From Pythium myriotylum (lineage: Eukaryota; Oomycota; Peronosporomycetes; Pythiales; Pythiaceae), in NCBI GenBank assembly GCA_023091665.1, contig JALJCQ010000009.1, forward strand, positions 558,001 through 622,000: a stretch of DNA of 64,000 bases, in the 5' to 3' direction. The position numbers were made by a program, and so were the translations under genes. Within the stretch, counting starts at the first letter, position 1; the number at the start of each line of letters is the position of its first letter. Positions 50,161 through 58,575 of this stretch are shown piece by piece. Under the pieces are notes generated by a model, which saw only the letters and a list, made by a program, of their open reading frames with translations, was not told the origin of the DNA and did no database searches.

Positions 50161-52585
50161 ATGACGGAAAAAGTTCCGGACATTACTACTGCGATGGCCG
50201 GTGAGTACGGTGACCTTCGCCGTTGTGATCGCCCTGCTGACCCTCCGTTCCCCCTTAGATCATGTCGCCCGCGCGAGAGAGAGCGCGCGTAAGATGGCGC
50301 GGGAGCAACTGGTTTCCGTGGCCGGTCAACTCTTCGCCGCTATCGATGATATTCGTGCCGATATCTCAACTGCCGGACTCAATGGTCTCAACGCTCTGCT
50401 CGCTCGCATTGTCGACGCGCTTGGTTCTGCTTCAGCTTGCGAGAGACTTCTCGCGTCTTTGTCTGGCGGAGGCGGGGACGACGCGGAGTTGGCTCGGCTG
50501 CAGAGGCGCGTATCGGACGCTGATCGCGAGTTGGTGTCCCTGCGTGAGCAGGCCGAGGAGCTGCGCGAGCTCAAGCAATCCAAGGTTCGTCTCACGATTC
50601 ACGCGATGCGTCGCGCTGCCATTGACCTCGTCACTGATGGCCGGGAACTGCAGGCTGATGCGACCAAGCTCCTCGACGTAGCTTCTCGACGAGACCGGGA
50701 AGATATGCTCGCCAAGCTCTCGAAGGTCGCAGCCGATCGCGACGCACACGCAGAACGAGAGGATGACCTAGTTCGGGAGATCGAGGATCTAGAGCGTAAG
50801 CACAAGAGAGAGCTCGAGCGCTTGGGTGACGAGCTGACTCGAGCGAAGGTGAATGATGAGGCGATCCGCCACTTGGGTGGCCTGGCCGGATTTCGTCAGG
50901 CCAGGGAGCAGCTAGCCGCGTACGAGGCCCTCGGGCGGCCAGAGGCGATTGCTCACAGACTCGCAGCGGACGAGGCTGTTGTTCAGGTGCTCTCGGCCCT
51001 CGTGGCCCAGAACCGTGAAACCGTGGCTCAATATGAATCATTCTTAGGCCCCGTTGCCATGGCCGCAGCTCGCAATGCTGGCGCTATTGAGACGATTGTC
51101 GGTGCCCTCCAACAGCGCCGTCATGACGTCGACCCCTCTCTCCCGATCATTCAACTTGGCCCGATGATGAACGGCCTCCGCCGGGTCAGTTCCTATTCGC
51201 CAGAACATTTGAGCGTACCGCCCAACGACGTCCTCGCCGAGCTTGCCAATGCCGTCCAGGCCGCCGCTCCTGGCACTTCCGAAAGTGTTGCAGCTGAGCG
51301 CCAAGAGATCTTGCGACGTTGTTCGGAGCTGGTCGAAGAACTCACCAAGTATCGCCCCGATGACGGTGTCCTCAGCTTCCTGGAGAAGGCCGACTTATGC
51401 CCGGGGCTCGTCTCCTTCGATGGTAAAGTCGTGGTGCCTAGTCCCCCAACTCGATCCCCCGCCGATTTTCCCGTCTCTACTCACTCACGGGACGCCGCGA
51501 AGAGCGTCACGAAGTCTACCAAACCCCACTCGTCTGGGGGAAGCAAGAAGCGGGCGGGTGATTCCTCCCTCGGCAAGTCCGGCAAGAAAGTTCGCGAGTC
51601 GTCAGCACCGGACGACGCGTCGCTCGTTGACCTGACGTCGGATCAGTCCACACACCCCAAGTCACGGCCGCGTCCGGCGCCCCGTGGGCAGTCTCAGGGC
51701 GATCTCGAAGTCCTCCGTCGTTCGTGGGTCGACTGGTCGCCGGAGAAATCCTCTTGGCGCCCGCACTTCGTCGAGCAGTTAGAACAGTTTGCATGGAAGT
51801 TCGGCTGGTTCTCCGCTGAGCGAGTCCCTCCCAACCACAACCAGGTGTCCGCCGTCGTGTCCTTCGTAGGTGGGCGCGCGGTGACTGCTCAAGAGATCGA
51901 CGAGTGGCTCGTTACGCGCCCATGGGACGACTTGATGCGTCTCCTGCCGCGGCCGATCACTTTTAATCCTGCGGATCCGCGGTTCACCGAGTTGTATGTC
52001 GACACCCTGTGCTTCTACGAGGCCATCTTCCGTGTCATGTTTGACCGCACCCACTTCATGGTTGCACCATCCAGCGACGGGTTGAAGGTCTGGCGCGCCG
52101 CCCGCAAGTCCCGTCGTTCCAAATCGACTCCTCTCGTTCAGGCTCACTTCCGCCGTTTGATTGCATTCTTCGACGCCCATCCCGAGTTCGACGCCGACCT
52201 GTTGCTCGACCGTTTCTTCCTTTGGGCGCCTGGTTTCGGCTCGTGTCTGTTGATTCCGAATCCTGGCGAGAGTCTGGCGGCCGCCGCGCTCCGTTTGGAA
52301 GCTTCGCAGCCGGAGCGTGGGTTCTTCCTTCGTCATCCCGAGGCGCATCCCAGCACGGCCGTGATGTCGCGGATCCGCAAGAAGTTCTGGCTGGACGTAG
52401 AAGAGCCGGTATCGCCCCAGCCTGCGATCCGGTCGGTGACCGGTCGCGTCTCCCTCGTTCGCCGCAACGACGAGTCCGTCATCGCCGAGCCGCTCGACGA
52501 CTCGGTAACTCGAGTTCCGCTGCTCTTCGAGCCACTGGCTGCCCCGACTGCCCCTGCCCGTGCTCTGTCTCCTCCGGTCGAGTAA
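50161..52585 (+). CDS. Two-exon gene for a coiled-coil protein of unknown function
   Basis: The ATG at 50161 opens a 40-nt first exon, followed by a 58-nt intron (50201-50258) and a long second exon. Splicing keeps the frame and gives 788 residues. Predicted layout: a helical N-terminus; coiled coils over roughly residues 90-215, rich in E/R/L heptads (for example RVSDADRELVSLREQAEEL); a basic, Ser/Lys-rich linker near 430-480 that could act as a nuclear signal (GGSKKRAGD, GKSGKKVRE); and a C-terminal half with many aromatic residues (SWVDWSPEKSSWRPHF, LLLDRFFLWAPGFGS). I do not recognise the family. The high G+C content and the position convergent with a Ty3/gypsy pol suggest either an antisense gene carried by that element or a multi-copy gene often found beside such elements. 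It has no transposase, reverse transcriptase or CRN motif. The open frame also extends through the intron, but its only upstream start would be GTG, which is the splice donor itself. Confidence 0.75.
50201..50258 (+). other. Predicted 58-nt intron
   Basis: The donor is GTGAGT, the branch-point-like CTGAC lies near 50236-50240, a pyrimidine-rich tract follows, and the acceptor is CCTTAG. Removing it joins the final G of exon 1 to AT of exon 2 to make an Asp codon and links the ATG at 50161 to the long frame. Size and signals fit oomycete introns. Confidence 0.75.
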
Positions 52586-53123
52586 TCAGGAGACTCTCCC
52601 TTTCGTTCTGTCTGCATAATGTCCGCTTCTAGCCCGCTCGGACGAGTTGGATAGCCGTGGAGCCCGCCCGCCGTCTCTCTGGCGGCCCTTTCCTAGTCAA
52701 TTCTGAAGTTCCATTTTCATCCTCTTGTGCTGGCGTCGACTTGGAGCACTCTCGCTTTGGTTCCCCGGCCAGGCCGTCGGCCCCTAGGTCCCATTGACCA
52801 ATGGCAGGACCTTCCAGTCATGATGCCGGGGTACCCGCCGCGCTAGTGTGTCTTGGCCAGCCGCACCGTCCTTTTTCTAAATGCATGCGAAACGTCCCTT
52901 CTCTTCCTTCCGCCCTGGGGCTTCGCTTCTTCTTCACGTCACGATACATGGAGCCCCTTTTCTCCTCCGCTACCGGCGCCTCCCGCCGGTAGTGACTTCA
53001 CCGCAGGCAGCCGACACAGGCAGTGACTCTGTCGGCCCGGGTGTTAGTCGTGTACCACGGCCGTCGCGGCAGCCGACGCCGCCCCTTGAACGGACGTTGC
53101 TTACCGCGGCGCGCGTGGCCTCC
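52586..53123. other. Convergent 3' regions, possibly containing part of an LTR
   Basis: These 538 bp lie between the coiled-coil gene stop and the end of the gypsy chromodomain frame. No convincing gene was found. The only clear structure is the stem-loop at 52970-52992. I could not match this stretch to the DNA upstream of gag, apart from a 14-bp identity (GCAGCCGACGCCGC), so an LTR pair is not established. Confidence 0.4.
52970..52992. repeat. Perfect 9-bp stem, 5-nt loop hairpin
   Basis: CTACCGGCG pairs with CGCCGGTAG across CCTCC. It may be a 3'-end structure of either convergent transcript; its function is unknown. Confidence 0.6.
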
Positions 53124-53262
53124 TTATTCCTCCTCTACTTGCATCGCCGCGTACCGCCCCTGCGCCCTGAGTCGTCTCTCGTAATCGCTCACCAGGCTGG
53201 GGGCTGACATGTCATCCTCTGCCACCCACGTCGGTTCCTCATAACCTACCCATTTCACCAGT
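53124..53262 (-). pseudogene. C-terminal half of gypsy chromodomain, out of frame
   Basis: The - strand frame from about 53262 to the stop at 53124-53126 reads LVKWVGYEEPTWVAEDDM and on. This is the second half of a chromodomain, whose first half (YEVEKVLDHKDE) ends the integrase frame. The two halves are separated by what looks like a 2-bp insertion (TA) around 53261-53264. Chromodomains direct insertion to particular chromatin, so this copy's integrase would lack an intact one. Confidence 0.75.
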
Positions 53263-55203
53263 AGTAGCGGATCGGTCGCCCTTGTCTGCTCAACCGCTCG
53301 TCCTTGTGATCTAGCACCTTTTCAACTTCATATTCACCTTCCTCTTCGTTCGGTTCTAGGGAGTCTTCGGGTAGAAGCTGTTCATCGAAGTCAAAGCGTT
53401 GGTCCGCCGGGACCTCCAGCTCCTGGGTTGGCCGACTGTCGAACGTCCTCCAGAGCTTCAATCTCGAAACATGGACGACGGGAAATAGCCGATACGTCGC
53501 GTCATCGACACTTATTCGCACCAAGTGCTCAGCCGGTCGCTCGAGAATGCGGAACGGCCCGTGCCAAAGATGCGCCAACTTCCGTGCAAATCCGGGCTTG
53601 ACTTGGTCGATATAGACCCACACCTTCGTACCTGGGGTGAAGACACTCGAGTCTCCTCGTACTTCCGCTGCCGACATCTCGCGGCGGTCCTCCATAGCCT
53701 GCCGAAGCAGTCGGACCACATCCTCCCGGGCTTTCTGGTATTGTGCTTGCACCTCGGCCCGCCAGCGTTTCGCGTTCGCATTACCCCCTTCGTCAACTGT
53801 TGGTAACACAGTTTCGAGCGTCGTTCTCGCGTCCCAACCGTGGAGCAGGTAGAACGGCGAATCGCCTCGGATGCGATCGTGACACGCGTTCAACGCGAAC
53901 ACCAGGCGCTCAGCATAGTCGTCCCAGTCCCTCTGTTGCGCGTCAGACACGTATAAGCGGACGGCTGCCATGATCGTCTGCACCCTCCGCTCTGTCATGC
54001 CGTTGGACTGCGGTCGATAGGCTAGTGTGGCACGACTCCGCTGGCCGATCAGCCGACTGAATGCTCGGAAAACATCCGACACGAAGGCTGGCTCGCGGTC
54101 ATGGCGAATTGTCTTGCTAGCTCCATAATGGCGATAGACGCAGCGTTCGTATGCTTCTGCTACTTCCTGAGCCGTTCGCGACGCGTTTGCCGAGACAATT
54201 AGGTAGCCGGTGTAGTGATCTACCCAGATCAAGAGTTCCGAGTTGCCACGATGTGACGTCGGCAACGAGGGCACATGGTCCATGCCCAAAATGTCGAACG
54301 GGCGCGTGGCAACAAGATTCCCCGGCGACTTCACGTTGTTGCGAGGCAGGCCCTTGCCCGACTGGCAGTCCGGACAGGCGGACACATAATCGCGAACGTC
54401 CGCATAGACGCCGCGCCAGTACAATGACCGAGTCACTCTTTCGTATACCCGACTAACTCCTTGGTGACCGCCCGCCAGACTGGTGTGATAGTGATGCAGG
54501 ACCTCTTCCTTGAGCGTCGTTGGAACGACCAGGCGCAGTTGAATCTCGCGGCCGGATCTGTCCCCGGTCTTCTTGTTACCCACATAGAATAACAAGCCAT
54601 CCACCACTTCGAAGGAGTTCTCTAGCCGTGCGCACGTCGCGGCCTGGTCGTCGCTGAGGTCCCCGGCATCCCCGTTGAGGAAGCGTATCAGTCTCGCGAT
54701 CCACGACTCTTCTCGTTGAGCTTGTATGATGCGCTCGGCACGCAGCCTTTGTACCCACTCTGTGTTCTCGTCGGGGGATACAGACGATGATTGCGTATCT
54801 AAGTCTGCCTGACCAGCTAACAGACGGTCCTCTCCGGCACCCTGTGATGACTGCCCACTTCGTCCGCCTTTCCAAACTCCTTCGGTCTGATCTGGCCCTT
54901 GCACATCATCCTCCACCGCCAGCCCATCCCCGGATGCGTCATCATCAGCCGTAATATGAGAGCTTGCGGGTGATATATGATCCCCCGGGCCCGACGCCCG
55001 GTCTCTTGCGCCTGAGGAGGGAGACATCACGTCATCGGCACTTGTACTTCTGGAGGCTTCATCATCCACTGCTCGCCGGCCGCTACGGGGTACCGCATTC
55101 ACCGGAGCAGACTTTGTCTCGTCATCTTGGACGCTGAGCACCTCGTGGAGCCGATTCAGCAGCTTCATTCCCTCATACTCGTCGCGGGAGACGATTCCCC
55201 CCC
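53255..55203 (-). CDS. Gypsy integrase
   Basis: The integrase has an HHCC zinc region (HHYHTSLAGGHQG ... CPDCQSGK), then a DDE catalytic core: D in ILGMDHVPSLP, D in IRHDREPAFVSD, and E in QSNGMTERRVQ. A C-terminal SH3-like region follows (GTKVWVYIDQVKPG ... LWHGPFRI). An acidic, Ser-rich spacer precedes the zinc region. The frame opens after the G7 run at 55197-55203, where it is shifted by one base from the RNase H frame. It ends at a stop inside the chromodomain. Confidence 0.88.
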
Positions 55204-56163
55204 GAACAGCGTTGGAGCGCCTTACCCGTAATGAGATCTGCTGCGGCGTTGAATTCGCGGGCGACATGTAGCAGGTGTACCGACTTGAACTTACCTATCT
55301 TCAGCAACGCCTCGGCCTTGAGGACTTGTAAGCCCGGCGACTTGCACTCGATCTCCCCCTTCAGCTGTTGTATGACTAGCCGTGAGTCGCCGACAATCAC
55401 CACACTCTCGGCCGAATGGCACAGTGCGATATCCATGGCCGCGATTACCCCTCGATATTCGGCTTCGTTAACCGTACCGTCTTCATAGTAGCGAGTTTCG
55501 GCCGCGACAATCGCCCATTCGGGAGCTTCCCATAAAACCACCCCGCAGCTCGCACCCGCGCGGTCGGGCCGAGCCGTCGAAGGAGACGACCAGGGTGGTC
55601 TTGTCGGCCCGCAGAGTAGGCACTGGCGAATGACTGTGATTGACCCCAACCCGCTTCCTTGGTCGTATCGACTCCAGCATACTGTCTACCCGCTTGGACG
55701 GTCCGGAGGCTGCCGCCATCAACGCTGTAAGGTGATCTTCTCCGTTCTTGATGCGCTCGATGCGGAGGGACCAAGGGCTAAGTATCGCTGCCCATTTCTC
55801 TAGTCGCCCACGCAGACCCTTCGACTGGAACAACCATGACAACGTCGAAATTCTTGTCCACACACGTAGATCTCGGCCGCTCAGTAGGCTTTCCGCAGAG
55901 TGTAACGCATGGAGGAGGGCAAGTACTTCCTTCTCTGCTTGGGTGAACCGGATCTCGTGCGGCTTGAGTACGCGGCTAAAGAACTTTGTCGGCAGGAGAG
56001 TCCCTTCATGCTCTTGCATCAGTGACGCTGCTATGGCCCACTCGTTGGCATATATAATCACGACCGTCTGCAGCTTGCCGTCGAAATGTTTCAACAGTGG
56101 CAGATCTGCGAGGCGTCGCTTGAGCTCGTCGAAGGACGTCTTTGCCGCCGCCAAATGGCCCGG
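55173..56163 (-). pseudogene. Gypsy tether RNase H plus second (archaeal-like) RNase H, frameshifted
   Basis: The first domain begins after the amber codon at 56164. It keeps RNase H landmarks (FTQAEKEVLALL), but the usual catalytic TDH position reads TRIS and the first Asp position reads YANE, so it is a non-catalytic tether. The second domain starts with SFDGSARP and contains AEYRGVIAAMDIAL, VIVGDSRLVIQQL and FNAAADLI, which supply the D-E-D-D catalytic set. A frame change near 55555-55570 interrupts it. Tether plus second RNase H is known in some plant and oomycete gypsy elements and in vertebrate retroviruses. Confidence 0.8.
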
Positions 56164-57741
56164 CTATCGGGTCTCTAATAACAGATCGGCTTCCGTCACT
56201 TCATATAGCGACGCGGCGTAGACGGCGAAGTGCTCCACGAACTGGTGATAATAATTGAGTGAGCCCAGAAAAGACTGGATACCCTTCACCGTAGTCGGAA
56301 AAGCCAGATTTGTCAATTCTTCGAGATTTTTTGGCTTCGCCCTCAGCCCTTCTGCAGACACGGAATGCCCGAGATAGTCAACCGTACTCATGCCAAACAC
56401 ACTTTTCGGGAGACTAATCGACAGTCCCCACTCGTCGCAGGCTTGTAGGAGTCGCTCGAGTCGACCACACATCTCTTCCCACGTCTCCCCACCGAAGAGG
56501 ATGTCATCAATATAGGATCGCCTCCCGATGACTGGCAACGCCCCCGGGTCGGCGGGAACTGGGTCAGCGAAGACGTCCTTCTCGCTGTCCTGCAGATGCC
56601 GTGGAGTCAACTTCAGGTACCCGTACAGAGCGTTATCGAGTAGACGCTGGTATATCTGTGGAGCGTTTTTGAGGCCAAAAGGCATCCGTAGCCATTCGAA
56701 CAGCCCAAAAGGAGTGACGAAAGCCGAGATGGCCCTCGCTCGGTCGGTCATCTTGACTACCCAAAAACCTGACGCCATGTCGAGAGAGCACAACCATCTG
56801 AGGCTGCCTAGGTTTTTCAGCAGATCATGCACCACAGGCATGGGATAGATCATCAGTCGAGTGAGCGAGTTTACAACCCGGTAGTCGATACACAGCCGGA
56901 TGTCGACCCCGTTCTTCTTGACGACTATAACTATAGGCGAGGCCCACGGCGACGTGGATGGGACGATGGAGCCTGCTTGCAGTAGACCCTTCAGGAGCTC
57001 GTAGAGCTTGTCGGCGAACTGGGGCGGGACCTTACGGCATGTCTGAGCGACTGGCTTCGCCTCTCCAACATCAATGTCGCACGCGACCCCTTTTGCCGGT
57101 GGTGGCCTCGCATTGCCGTTACCCATAAGGTAGCGTCGCCTGCGCCAGATCATTGCCCGAACTCGCTCAATATCCTGCGGCGGCACGTCTTCTCCTGCAG
57201 CTATTTGGATGTCGGCTGGTGTAATCTCCTCACCTAGCGGTATTTCCGGGATCACCGCGAGATGTCCTTCGACGTCTTCCGACGCGAGATCTCGTCCTTC
57301 GTGGACGAAAACTGGCTCGTTCAGCTTGGAACTATCCACCTTGAGCTCGGCGTTCGTGTTTGACCTCGCGAAGAGCACCGCTACCTTGGCCCAGTCGGGT
57401 GCCAACGCTCCCACATCCCCGACATCATCATCCTTTGCAAGGGAGGGCGCGTCCAGTGGCGTGCGCCCACCAGAGTCAGTCGGGTCGCCCTGGGCATCAT
57501 CACCGGCTGGCGGCACTGTGGATAGCACGTCGGTTCGCTTCAGAATCTCCCGAGGCGTCGAATACTGGCGTCGTTCAACCGGCGGTGGCTGTGCGGCCAA
57601 GATCGCGTCGGCTTCGGCTTGGCGCCTCCTCTCGAGCGCCGGCTCTGGCTCTGCCTCATACACGAGCGTGCACCACTCTTCGTATCGCCTTGACCCCAAC
57701 GAAACGTAGCCGGTCCGTCGCGGCGCAGCAGGCGGATTGAG
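56164..57741 (-). CDS. Gypsy reverse transcriptase (bounded by amber codons)
   Basis: The RT palm motifs are clear: IRLCIDYRVVNSLT, LCSLDMASGFW, MPFGLKNAPQIYQRL and the catalytic YIDD at 56503-56514 (SYIDDILFGG). Connection-domain motifs such as VDYLGHSVSAEGL follow. The frame has no ATG start. It is the same frame as the protease, interrupted only by TAG at 57742-57744, and it is closed by TAG at 56164-56166, after which the same frame continues into RNase H. The protein would have been one polyprotein; the ambers may be decay or, less likely, readthrough sites. Confidence 0.88.
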   Translation of the reverse strand, partial: LNPPAAPRRTGYVSLGSRRYEEWCTLVYEAEPEPALERRRQAEADAILAAQPPPVERRQYSTPREILKRTDVLSTVPPAGDDAQGDPTDSGGRTPLDAPSLAKDDDVGDVGALAPDWAKVAVLFARSNTNAELKVDSSKLNEPVFVHEGRDLASEDVEGHLAVIPEIPLGEEITPADIQIAAGEDVPPQDIERVRAMIWRRRRYLMGNGNARPPPAKGVACDIDVGEAKPVAQTCRKVPPQFADKLYELLKGLLQAGSIVPSTSPWASPIVIVVKKNGVDIRLCIDYRVVNSLTRLMIYPMPVVHDLLKNLGSLRWLCSLDMASGFWVVKMTDRARAISAFVTPFGLFEWLRMPFGLKNAPQIYQRLLDNALYGYLKLTPRHLQDSEKDVFADPVPADPGALPVIGRRSYIDDILFGGETWEEMCGRLERLLQACDEWGLSISLPKSVFGMSTVDYLGHSVSAEGLRAKPKNLEELTNLAFPTTVKGIQSFLGSLNYYHQFVEHFAVYAASLYEVTEADLLLETR

Positions 57742-58575
57742 CTAGAGGCCCACTATCGTCTGTGCCGGTAACGTCACGGGCACAGTGAAGACGTTCGTCA
57801 CCTTGACCCGTGTCGCCTGGCCACGGTCATTGCGTTCGGCCGTCGTTATCCACCGCGCATCGCGACGAACCCGCAATCTCTTGGACGCATTGGGCTTGAG
57901 TCGCAGATAGAAGGACTCGCCAGGCTGGATCGTCACCTCTTGCCGGACTCTCACCTGCTCCGCCTTATCGCTATAAACGGCTCGTCGTCCTTCGAATTGT
58001 ACTCGGATCTCGTCTGGCATTAATGCGACGCCGTCGGCGAGGTCGAGACGAATACCGGCAGGCGTCATGAAGTCGGTACCCAGAATCGCCTGGACGTTGC
58101 CGAGCTTGCCGACCCAGACCTCGCAGTGGTATGCGAGCTCGCCGGCCAAAACGACCTTTACCTGGGCGCGTCCTTCTGTCGGATATCCAGAGCCGCCAAC
58201 CCCCTCGCAGCGCAATGACACAGTAGTGTCGACCTCGGCTCCGATCTTACGCGCAAAGTCGGAGTCGAGGATCGAGACCTCAGCACCCGAGTCCAACAGG
58301 ACTCGGGCGTTGTGGTCGTCGATCTGCGCCCTTACGATGGTTTGTCGATGCGACCTCTGGTTGTAGAAACGCCAATAGCCTCGTCGCTCACCTGGGAGCA
58401 ACGTCAAGCGCTGGAGGCACTTGCTACGTTCGAACTCATATGGCTCCTCAAGCGTCGAGTGAATTAGTTCGTTACGTTGTAGCGGCCTACCAGCTACGAA
58501 CGCATACACAGCGACCTCGGGTTCTCGCCCGGCGCGTACCAGTCCCCAAACTGGCGGGCGATCTAGTTTAACCAT
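57742..58575 (-). CDS. Gypsy aspartic protease
   Basis: The retropepsin active site VLLDSGAEVSIL is present, followed by the second signature AILGTDFMTPAG. It overlaps the end of gag in the -1 frame: the first possible ATG is at 58573-58575, within the last gag codons, so it would be made either by -1 frameshifting from gag or from that ATG. It ends at TAG 57742-57744. Confidence 0.85.
   Translation of the reverse strand: MVKLDRPPVWGLVRAGREPEVAVYAFVAGRPLQRNELIHSTLEEPYEFERSKCLQRLTLLPGERRGYWRFYNQRSHRQTIVRAQIDDHNARVLLDSGAEVSILDSDFARKIGAEVDTTVSLRCEGVGGSGYPTEGRAQVKVVLAGELAYHCEVWVGKLGNVQAILGTDFMTPAGIRLDLADGVALMPDEIRVQFEGRRAVYSDKAEQVRVRQEVTIQPGESFYLRLKPNASKRLRVRRDARWITTAERNDRGQATRVKVTNVFTVPVTLPAQTIVGL

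Noticed and set aside
50201..50257. N-terminal hydrophobic stretch (TFAVVIALLTL) as a signal peptide
   Set aside because: It is the translation of the predicted intron and would need a GTG start.
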